From Lineus longissimus (taxonomy: Eukaryota > Nemertea > Pilidiophora > Heteronemertea > Lineidae), in contig NC_088322.1 in the NCBI RefSeq assembly GCF_910592395.1, forward strand, positions 13,885,431 through 13,945,430: a stretch of DNA of 60,000 nt, given 5' to 3'. A program made the position numbers and the translations under genes. Numbering within the stretch: the first letter of the stretch is position 1; each line of letters opens with the position of its first letter. Positions 26,901 through 38,900 of the stretch are shown piece by piece. A model generated the notes under the pieces. That model had not been told where the DNA came from, did no database searches, and saw nothing but the letters and a program-made list of their open reading frames with translations.

Positions 26901-29900
26901 CAAGAACTGAGAGGGGACCTAGGCTTCAGAGAAAGTGGAACCCCTGTTCTTCACACTTGAAATTTCATCAGTTTCAAAGATTATTCCAAAATGTCATGGT
27001 GAATTTCAAGGATTTGTCTTGAAGAAGAGGGATGTGCCCCTCCCTTGAGTCTGCCTATGAGAATTGTCTGTCTCTTTTATGAAAGGGCTGCTTTTGGGAT
27101 AAGGATGTAATACTGCTGATGTTTTGAACCATGACGAAAGACTATGATGCATGTTACACAGTCTGAACTTCATGCCCTTGGGGTGAAAGATGCTAAAAAC
27201 AAACAAAAACAGAATTCCATGCACTGGTTATACCTGTGAATAGCATATAAAGCATGCTAAACCCCCACGTGAATCTACCATGCTAACTGTCGGTAGCATC
27301 TTTAGCAAAATATTATTGCAGTAATAGTTTCTGGTTGCCGTTGTTAAAAATGATGAAGTGTGCATGCAGCTGTGAGTTTGGAATGTTGTAAGGGAATACT
27401 CGCTGGGTATGGTTTGGTGCATCCTGTCAAAACGGTTAAAAAATTGTGGTATTTTGCTCGGTCTTTATTCAAGTGTAAACAAAGTAGTTGCTCAATGACT
27501 AAAGGGCAGTGAGCATGAAAATGGAGATGAACGTGACCAGGCTTGCTCAACTTCATATCATTCCACCCATCCAGCGACTAGCTACACACAGCATGTTGCA
27601 GCTAGTCAAAAGTGGAGAGAAGTCGACCTTGGCATTTTGCTGAATGAAGTTGGATTGATGCAGCCAGCCACTCAGGAATGTGAAATGGAATACGCTGTCG
27701 GATTTGATGCAACTTGTCAAAATCTTAAAAAATATATCTTGAATTAGAGATATTTGTGGAGCCTATCAGTGTTAATGACTGCCACTCAGGAATGTTACAA
27801 TGAATGTTCTATTTCATTTGATGCTTGTGGAAAAACAAAAAAAGCAAATCTTTTGCACTCGATGTCGAAGTCTATAGTATACTGGGCCTCTCTCCTGAAA
27901 AGCCTGTTGGTGCATGCAGCTGCAGCTCTGGAATCCTGAAACCTTGGCAGGATGTCCATGGTGGGTGCGTTGCTGTAAACAGCGAGGTAATCCTACTCCC
28001 CGCCTGACAACGATGAATCACCACCAGACGGAGCCACAGGTGCTAACCGCTCATAATACGGGATGATATGCTAACATGTAGTTTGTTACTGTAATGAGTC
28101 GTTAATTGGGAATATTGCGACGGGATTATGGGATGAATTGAAAATCCCGATGATTAGTCCATAGAGGGATGAGTTGTGATGTCATATCATCATCAGCCAA
28201 TCTACTAGTTTTATGATATTAATAGCTCCAGTCATCTTTTTTTCCCATTGATGGATTGCTGAAGTTAGTATATTGAGGTTTCAGGTTCAGGGTACCTTTA
28301 CCCGGCTGACTGATAAGGATGTACTGCAACCGACATGCAAGTCCGTCACCAGTCAGGGAAGAATTCCCCCCCTGTTTTGTGAGTGGTGACTCCTACTGAC
28401 TATTGACAACTCGCAAATGAGGATCAGTTCCCAGCTGATCACCTCACACAATCTACCCAACTTGCAATGACTTTGAAAAAAATCTTCAAATTTGTACTAT
28501 AGGTGCATCATGTGATACTTTTTACCTTGACTTGACTTATTTTTCATGAATTGGTTATAATACCACCCCTAAAATTTTAGGAAATGGCTTCTCCAGTGTG
28601 TCTTTCGAAAAGAATTTCAGCTAGAATCACCAGATGTTTACTGCGGGTGCATCTCAACATGACATTATGAAATGACGTCATTACATTGATTTGACAGAAC
28701 TTTTCTTCATGACTATTCTGCCCTCTGTCTTTTCAGGATCACATTGACAAGTACAAGACACAGATTAGTAACTTGGAACAGGAGAATATGCTCATGATGA
28801 ACAAGATTAGGAAAATGGAATCACAGGTAAGTGCGGCGCTGCCAACTCTGTCAGTTGGGTTCAATGCGTACAGTTGCCCCTGTAGTTCTGATACTAGTTT
28901 CTTGGTGTTTTAGTGTTAAAAGTGACTTTAAGAAGGCCAGTTGTCCCAACAAACATCACTTACATAAATGAAGCATGCTGGTTAGGATTATGTCTCCATG
29001 TTTATTCCATCTTAGAAGTCTGTGGAAAGACGAAAGATGCAGGAACTCTGCAGTAGCCTGAATGAATATGGAGTTGTGATTCAAGAAAATATCTGAGTCC
29101 TGACTCGAACATCTTGTTGGCACGAACCGCCTTTAAATAACCAAACATATATTTGCAGCTGAATGAGCGGCCCGATAATCCCGAGAAGTCCAAGCTCTTG
29201 ATGGAACGCTTGAAGTCTCTGGAGGGGGAAAACTCGGCCCTGGTGTTGGAGAATGAGACACAGCGGCAGTCGTACGAGAAATGTCTGGATGAGATAGCCA
29301 ATCAGGTTGTACAAGCTCTCATGACACAGAAGGTGAGAAAATGGGGTCGAGCAATTATTCGAACTACCTCTTCAGAATGCCGAAATCACTGAATTCAGGT
29401 GGTGGTTGCTGATGACATCAGGGCCCAGAAAATATCAAAAGGCATCCTTAGACTGTCATCATTTACCCCTATGTTGTTATGACCTTTGACATTTGTGCAT
29501 GGCGTGTTATCATCGTATAATGGGGCCTCCTCAGCACTGAATTATAAACCCGGACAAGTGATGATATGATAGAAACGTCATCGCACCAGTAATTCACGAA
29601 ATTATACCTAATTCGTCATATTTTCAGTGTCTGCGAGAGGAATGTCAAAAATTACAGCGGCGGGTATTCGAGTTGGAGTCACACAACAAACAACTCCAGG
29701 CACTGATGCAGACCAGATTACGACATTCGACGGATGCCACCATGATTCAGGTCATGTCTGGAAAGAAACTGACAAAGTCACGTGCCAAATCTCTCATGCT
29801 CATTGAAGGCAGCACACAAAGTCTTCCAGGACAGGTGAAGATACTTTTCAAATCTTTCAATGAGTTTCTTTGAGTACAGCTTCCTATTCTGAATACTCCG

Positions 29901-32900
29901 CATATGCCGCTTGTAATGATGACGTCAGTGCCATCTGTCATCAGATTAAGGAACTGACTCTCGCCTTGTTGATCAATTTGGCAGCTGGAATGCCCAGTAT
30001 CCGGACTGACTAAAGACTGGTCTTGTTGTTCTTGATGATATTATGCAAGTCCCTTATGTTCAATTCTTTCGATGCAAGCTGGTTTTTAAGGTTACGACAC
30101 AGTTATTGAAGTCACAAGAACTTTTCTGTTCAATCAGAGTCCATAAAGAAAATTTCCTCGAAATCAGTGATTCTTTGGAATAGTTGAGGTTGTATCAAAC
30201 ACACTTCAAATCCACCTCCAGAATTTGATTTTTCTCTAAAGATGACTTTGAATGTTTCTGTTTTTCAGCGGTCTTTTATTCCGCTGCGTAATAGTCTTCA
30301 TCATGCCAGCAAACACACGCGCCATTACAGCAACTCAACATTCACGGGAATGGAGCCGAACGTGGACGCTTTGCCATCATCGACGATATATGATCACGAT
30401 TACAATGATAACGTAAGTTGACCTGAATTAATCTAGTCCAAGCTCTTGTTTTTAAGGTAACGACACAGTTATTGAAGTCACAAGAACATTTCTGTTCAAT
30501 CAGCTGCCTAATTATAAACCTGCTACGAACGCTAGAATGGCTCTCACCTAGCTATGAGCACCTGGTCCATATAGCTGGCGTCACTGATACTGTCAAATAT
30601 GAAATAGGGTACGATGTTGAGATCAGTTCTATCCATCAGTAAAGTGTCTGAAACACCGTTGACTGAAGGATGCCTCGTTGATTTTTGAATCTATTCGCAA
30701 TATTGAGTCGTTTTCGTGACTGAATTGAACTGTTCATTTTCATTGCAGGCATATTGCGACACTCCATGCATGCCACAGCTCAGCTCACCACCTCCCTGGT
30801 TACGAGAGAAACTCAAACTGATTCCACTCAACGACGACACTGCTTCCGACAATGCATATCAGTACCATAGCAACCTGGATGCAGAGTCCTTGACAACGAA
30901 GTTACCACGGTCACCAAAATCAGAAACTCCTGCCAAAAGTGCTGAATCAAAAATTCAACAAATTACGAGCCGTCTTTTTACCAAAGTGTTACAAACAGAC
31001 AATGTTGATAAGGTGCTTAGCTCTAAAGGCCAGCATAGCAACCACTCAGGTCACCATAGCAACAAAGCTAGTTGCCATAGCAACCATTCAGCTTGCTACA
31101 GTACGACTCCAGGTGCTCAGGACTCAAGTTTTAGGAAACAACATACTCAAAATACTGCTCAGAAGTCACAAAATTTTACTTTGGACATTAATTGTTTGGC
31201 AAAACACAACATGAAAGTGCCAAACGGATCAGATCACTCCCAGAGTTGTCTACATCCGTCACCAGGTCGAGAACTGCTATGCATGAGCGACGAGTTTGAA
31301 ATGAAGTTCACAGCAAATGCACCAGAGGGCATTCCGGTACTGATGAAGAACTACGACACTGATGATGAGTTGAGCGATGATGCTGAAAGTAGTTCTGGAA
31401 GTAGTTCTGATGATCAGAAACAGGACCGCCACAGCACATGTTCATCGTTCTCCTTAAACGATATTCTGGAAAACGGTCTGGATGTTTGTGGCTCTCCCAG
31501 CGATGATAATTTTAGTTTGGATAAATATCCGTTGTTTTTAGAAAATGATAAACATCGCAAGGGAAGTTTACGACGAAGTTCGTATGATGAGACATTTGGT
31601 GAAACAGAGAGTTTGAAAAGACAAATTATTCAAAATTGTAAGGCAACCATTTCTACCTCCAAATTAAGTCACAGCATTTCGGACACTAACAGTGTCAGTC
31701 GTAGCGATGGTAACTCTAGTCCGCTAAATGTGGAGTTGAAGCGGCCGATTTCGTTGGAGGTTTTGCTAGAAAGTGCAGTAAAGCGACAAGAGGAGGTGTT
31801 AAAGATAGAAACAGAAAAAGCGCTGAGTCATGATCCTGTTTTGACCTTGAAAGAGGACAAATCTCCTCCAGTTTTAGAGAGGGAGGAGGAGAAAGGTCAA
31901 AGGTCAGAACAGATTTCGTCTGATTCTAAAATCAGGGAAGAGATTGTGAAAGAGGAAGTGAGAGTTAGAGACTCTGTAAAACATATTTTTTCGTCAGGTA
32001 ATTCTGATAGTGCATTTGAGGAACAAATCTTGTCCCCAGGGGAGGATGAGGAGGTGTCACAACCTCAGGCCCAGGAGGGAAAGAGAAATAACACTGGGGA
32101 AAAATCTGTGCAGAAAGAGACTGAGTGTCTGAAGGGCATTTTCGTAATCACAGAAACGTCTGAGAAATCTCCTGCAGCTGAGAGAAAGAAAGATGGCGCT
32201 GTGGCAGAGACAGAAAAGACAACCAATCAGCTTCAGCCAATTAGGTTACAGGTTCAAGTTGAAGGGCAGCGGGTTTTACGCAGCGCTTGCTCATCGCCGG
32301 GTTCCGAGTATAATTACGAACGTTCCGGAAGCGCTGACGATGGCTATTCAACGATGGCCAGTGACGTGAATCCAGAGACTTTGGAGAACTTCGCCAATGC
32401 CGTGAAGCCGGGACAGTTACCCAAAGATGGCGCTTGTAAGAGTGACTCTGCTGCGACTTTACGATCCAATGCGATAAGTACAGAGACACTGAAGGATATT
32501 CCGATCAGTCGTTCTAATAGTAAGGAGGAAGAGGAGGTATTTAAAGAGGATGTTGCTACAATAAAGCGTATTTCGTTGTGTGAGTTGAAAGAGATCAAAG
32601 AAGAAGCAAAGGAGAGTGTTTCTTCGTCAAAGTCATCGCGGAGGTCCTCGGAGGTTGAACACGGTTGTGAAGTGTTTGAGACTATCCGACGACGGAGTCG
32701 GGCTGAGAGTACTTGCAGCGTTGCGTCATCAACATCGCAGGCATCTGCTTCTAGCGTTGAAAGTACGTCCATCGGTCGCGTCTGTGACATCAAGGGCTAT
32801 TTCGAAAAAGAGGCTGATAAACAGCGCCGGTCGGCAGAATCTTTGAAGAAGCGGAAAAGCCGTCCTTCATCAGAACCTGTACGATCTGTGCCAGAGTCCG

Positions 32901-35900
32901 ACTCCTGGAAAAAGCATAAGCATTTCAGCGAAGGAGGCTGTACTCCAACTCAGGAATCTCACGCCATGTGTAGTGCAGTTTCGGAGCCGTCAAACTTTAA
33001 AATTCAGCGGCCAAATCAGATACGGTGTTCGCTGTGTCGGTCGCCGCGTAAAAAACGCAACATACGGACATCGCCGATTGACGATTGTGGTCCGAGTATC
33101 CATAGTGACACATCGCTAGCGTTCCACCAATCAGATCATGGGGATTCACACAAACTCGTCCCCATGGAGCGGGCATTCTCAGACAGTGAACTCCACAACA
33201 GTTGGATAGACAAAGCTCTCGAATCACCAGAGAACTTTCCACATAATCACACGTTTTATAAACATTTATCGGTATCCGACTTGACGGCAAGATTTGGGGG
33301 AAGAGTTCCTGGATGTGTAGCAGAATCGTCCGACTCATCACTGGAAGGTCTCGATCACATCATGCATGATGATCAGCCTCAACAGACTACGATAGAGGCC
33401 AAGCAAGTGAGTATGATTGTGTCAGTTTGTTGGGTGAAATAAAGGAAAGCTACGTGTTATTATCGGTTCACTCAATTAAGAATTGTGAATAGAACCCAAT
33501 GAGAGGGGCAACTGACCAAAACGCTACAAAACTTGCACTCTTCTACTCCGTACCAACAATCCTTGTTCAAACTGACTAAAACACTGCAAAACCCATCAGA
33601 TGTTCCCCCTCTCGCATATAAGTTCCTGGATTCATCTTCATCTAAAAGGCATTACACATGTGTTCACCAATCAAGCATAACTTACAAACAAAAAGTACAC
33701 GTTGCCTGCACAGCAAATGTGAGAAGGCCTAGGCATTTTGTAGGCCTTCAGCGAGATCTGAAACAGTCGGAGTATCAAGCTTTCATGTTGTCTGTTTCCT
33801 ATTTCAGAATGTCTTGCTGCTCTCCAGTGATTCCGACAGTGATGTCGACGCGTCAATAAACTACGTTGAATTATGGCGTAAGAACCACCTTGTTCACATG
33901 CCGGTACAACTGCCGCAGTGGGACCCCACGAAAACCATGGAGGTAGCAAAAAAGGTTAGTTTATTTTCGTGCTCTTGTGTAAAAATACAATGAGAACTTT
34001 CAGTGACGTTTTCAGTAACGAAGTCTGCCTTCTTAAAGCCTTCCGCCACAGAGTTTTTCGTGGTCAGGGTGGTGTCCTTTGGTCAGTTTTCTTCTCTAAT
34101 CATGATGTCTTCATTGTAACATTTTTGCTTTCCAGCTTCTCAGTCCACCAACCAAGCGAAGGTCAGAGGTCATGAAGCCAGTGGTCAAGCAGCCAGAGGT
34201 CAATGTCAGAGCAGAACGTCACTCTTTGCCAGCATCGTTTAAAGACCTGCCGAAAAGTAGCGACCAGTTTGCACCACCAACGCCAATAGGGCCTAAGCTC
34301 CTGCCGAAAAAACGACCTATAGTGCCACCTAGGATGAAACTGGATAAACTAGACCCCAATGTGATTCTTGCTAATTCACCTCCAAGGTCACCAAGGTCAC
34401 CAGTGCCGAGCGCGTCCTCGCTTTCATCTCGGACTAGGCCAACTGCCCCTTGTAGGACCTCGTCTCTGTCAGCTGAGAGACGCTCACCCTCGAAGACGCT
34501 GCCATCAAAAGATCAGAATGGGCCAAGTCGAAGTTCACTTCAAAGTAGTAAAAGCTCTGTGCAGTCGCCAAAGAAAAAGGTGCCACCTCCTGTACCAAAA
34601 CGTACGTCGTCAAAACTTTCTATGCCCAATCTTTCGCCGATTAACAAACTCAACGGGCAGGTTTCAAAACTTCCAAAAGAGGGCGTTGTGTATGTGAACA
34701 CTCAGGAACTAAAGGAGGAAGAGACTAGAGAAATATCGCGGTCAAAGATACCGAAATTTAACGCAGTGCTGCCACAAACTCGGATTCCTTCACCAAAACA
34801 AGGCAAAGAAACTCAAAATATGAAAATAGTTCATAACTCACAAAATTTAGAAGCTCATTCTGTGTTCTGTCAAAGGGACGTTCTTCCAGATCTTATCAGT
34901 CCAGGGTGCATGGCAGTTAAGGATTATCATCATGTGTCGCAAAATCCTCTAGCCGATGGTGTGAACATGTCCGCATGGAACGTAGAGGGGTGTAAAGCGC
35001 GTCCTTGCTCCTACGGCAGCCAACCGAAACTAACTGTCGATAATTTACAAGAGATTGACACGTCTTTGACTTTGAGTACGGAAGCCTTGCTCCCGATTGA
35101 CACGCATTTTAAACGTGACTTTTACAGTCTGTGTCAAGTGGACCGCGAATCAAACCGCAGTACGCCATGCAATCTTAGTGCTGCTGCCAGTCTTGATAAA
35201 TTACACAGAGTCACCATGAACGGGTCACTCGCCTCATTGAAAAATCTCCCGTGGAAAACTAACTCGGACCCGAACTGCTCGCGATTAGGAGGAGATGAGG
35301 AGGAAATTGACGAAATTTCGCAACAGATTGCTGACCTTTCAAAAACTGTTGACGACCTTCAGAAAAGTTTATCTAGTCTCAATAGCATGGACTGCGAAGC
35401 AGAAAAATGTGACAATGTCGACAATAATGACGAAAATTCTGTAAGCTGGCCCGAATTCGCTGTCTCAAACTTGAGTTCAAGTTTAAGTTCTTTAGACGTT
35501 AGTACGGCATCACTACTTGACTCTGATGCATCGTCGGACAAATACGTCTGGATGGACGACGACATCGTACCTCTTTATGATGAAATTCACGACGACACTG
35601 CTGCCTTTGATGCATCCGATGAATTCGATTGGATGAGCTTTCAGCCAATGAACATCCGTGAGGGTTCGGAGCCGCGTTACTTTGATATGGAACTGGAAAT
35701 GGAACTTAAGGAGAATGATGAGCACACGGAAAATGAGACAACCGAATTCATGGATCCTGAGGTAAGAAACTGTTGTCACCTTTCAATATCTCGAATCTCT
35801 TGACACCAATTGTCACATCTGTGGGCCTATTTCAACAAGTCCGATTTCAATTCCTCTATCCTAGGGTGTTTATTGGTTCACTGTATCTTTTATTCCACCC

Positions 35901-38900
35901 TTGCACCACATTGTGATAGCTTACAAGATACTTCATTTGATTTCAGATGATCCAGTCAGTGTATTATTGTTTGCAGCTTTTTCTAGGGAAATTCTCTGTT
36001 ATACTGGGGCCCCAATAACACACACCAGACTTCCACCTCCTGCAGAACGAAAACTCCTTTATCTGAATTACCGGAATTGCATTTGTGATGTGGGCCTTGA
36101 GTGGGAATCTGACGGCAATACTAATGTACCTTTCAAAAGTCAACCTGACAGGTGTACTGGGACTTTAAAGCGAACTGGAACCGCCAAGCCAGTTCGTATG
36201 ACCTCGTTTTCATTTCCCGCGTATCGGGTGATCAGAACGAGGCATGAATGAAACATGGCGCCTAGCTGTCAATCATTCAGTGACGTCACTACTATGGAAT
36301 TTACTACGAAAATTCATGAATGAACGATCGCATGACTCACGTGATTCTCACATGATTCTCAATAATAACAAATTGAACTGCGCATGCTCGGGCACTGGGG
36401 GCGGAGCTACAAATCTGAACTCGAATAGGAAGTTGGAAGTTTGACTTTCTCGGGCGGTGAAAGTCGAAAAGTTGAATAAATCGCTCGGCGGTTCCAGTTC
36501 GCTTTAAGGGGTGATAATGTTGCCAATCCATCTCCACTAATGGAACTGTTCATTCATCTCCTGAAACTGTGGGGCTAGTGGTTACTATGGTAACTAGTAC
36601 TTCCTTTCTCAGATGTATCCTGCAACTTTGCTAAGAATCTTAGCAAGATTCTAGCTGAAGCCATTTCGCGACTGTTGGGGTTAGATTGTGGATGAGTTTA
36701 TCAAGTGGGTTTTGAATTCATCCTGTTACACAGAATGGAAGATGTGTGCGGCATCTTAATCAATTCTAATGGGCTTTTGATGTTGAGTTGAACATTTATC
36801 TCATAGATGGCAGTTGCTTGAGATCGCTCACTCCCCGACTCCCCACCAGGTTGCCGCAGAAATGTCACGTTTATTTCAACTTCCTTCAATAGCATTCCGC
36901 GATAATGAGGTCACTGCAGCTGCTGCCCTCTATTTCCCCATCGCTGAATTACAGGCAATGTCGGACAAACATGCGGTTTCGTAATGGATTCAGGCTTTCT
37001 AACTAGGGCAGTTAGATTCAATCTGGCACATGTCCGAGTGTTGGAAATACTACATAATTATTCTGAATATTTCTCTCTCTGACTCTATGGTATCATTCAT
37101 GCTAAAAACAATGCAGGGTCAAAGATAATTGACTTTGAAATAAGCTCAAATGCGTAGAAATAAGTGTCGATGTCCGACTGTCACGTGACTAAAACGTCAT
37201 CAATATCTTATTCAAATGACCTTGTGAGCTATAAATAGTAACGTCGCGGAATGCTATTCACCAAGTCATTTAATAGATAATCAAATGGCAAAGGGAATAG
37301 AATGCGAGACTTCAGAAACAGTTGCTAAAATCCTATCGAGTGATACACTCATATAACTCACTCCACAGAACCCTTAGTAATCTGGCAAATTGTCTTCTTG
37401 GTTTAAAACACCCATCTTTTCATTGGGCAATTGCACCCCAAACATGTTTTCTTGTGACAGATACTCCTTTCTACTCCAATCCTGCTGGTTATTGAAAACC
37501 ATCTTCCTCCCCTTGTGATAGTAATGGACTATGCCACAGCTCCTTCGAGAGCCTGTTCAATGAATGTTAGCGCAGTAGCGCTGTGCTAGCATTAGCACTG
37601 TAGCGAGCCATGGTATATGATAGACTTCAGCCGTGGAATATTAGCCTAGCAATCTGTAGGCTTCATCTTAGAGTAACCAGTGTAACTCTAAGGCTTCATC
37701 AATGTGTAGAGCTGTGGTGCTTTCCGTATTATACCAGGGATTCTGACTTCTATATGGCACTTGGATCGAATGCACGCAATTGATTACAGACCAGATGTTC
37801 TGTCAAATTGATTCTGGCTGTCTATCTCGATAATCTGTGGTTTAGCTTGAGTGCTTCTAGGCACATATTGACAGTGGTGCTGCTGGATGACAGGCGGTCT
37901 CTGAGTGTGGTATTGGATGGGATTATGATGACCTTGCTTAATGTTATTCAACTGATTGATCTTGTGTCAAAAGTTTCTTTTCCTGTGGTTTATCTCATAT
38001 CGGAAGAGATTGCTGTTTGTGCTTTATCCGATGGTGTGTGGATTTGAGGTTACCAGGAGCATTCTGTCGATAGGTCTATTTCAATAATCTGTCAGATCAT
38101 GCTGTTCGGACAGGCAGCCGTGTTGATGTTTTTACTCATTCTCACGTGTAAATGTCATTGAAATGTTTTGCAATTCTTTCTTAATACTTCTGGCCTTGTT
38201 AGAGGATGTTGTAGATTAGCTGCTTTCCGGAACATTTCATTGTGGAATCTTTCAATTAGTGCGATTGTGTTGATGAGACGAATTGAAGGAATGTTCTTAT
38301 TTGGTCGACAAGCGACGTTTCCTTTTTGTGGAATGAAACGTTTCCATTTTGATTGCTTGCCCCGTTGTTGCTGCCAGCCCTGCTTACACTCACAAACATG
38401 TGACGATGACAATTGGAGCTCAGTGTCCTGACCAAGGTTAAAAGTTAGGGTACAGGAATTGAACCTACATTCATGATCACTTAACAAAACACATGATTAG
38501 AAGAAGTCACCACTACTCCAATCAATGTTAGTGCTTGAACTTAGTTTAGGTTGCTCCCCCTATCTTTTAATCAATACAACAGCAGTGTTGTTAATCTTCC
38601 TGGCACTATACTCGCAGCGCACACACACTTGACTTGCTAACGAATCGAATCGAAAAACGAAATCCATTCCCACGTTGCCCCGCCAGATGTCGAGAGCAGA
38701 ACATTGAATGATTCTGACCGGGTATCTCTAACTCGTTGGATCAATAGAGTGGGTATACGCCATATGCTCACTGGCAATGATGGTGGTTTAATGTCGTGAG
38801 AGTGTGGCCTGATACTAGTCTGCAATGCACAGCGAATTAATGACGGTGATCGTCGACGTTTATGGTGGCTTTCTGAATTTATATGCAGACGTACAATTTA

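Larger units (their letters stand above)
28827..30748 (+). other. short introns 3-6
   Basis: Four introns of about 295-435 bases (28827-29158, 29333-29627, 29835-30268, 30413-30748). The last two carry a 60-bp direct repeat that flanks exon 6 (30075-30137 and 30439-30503). I see nothing else in them. Confidence 0.85.

Noticed and set aside
32344-32793. 149-codon open frame on the - strand
   Set aside because: It is antisense to the giant exon 7 and its composition mirrors that exon.
35901-36251. 116-codon + strand frame as the missing exon before exon 10
   Set aside because: It runs into the MITE copy, and from the acceptor at 35946 no donor gives the phase needed to reach 40826.
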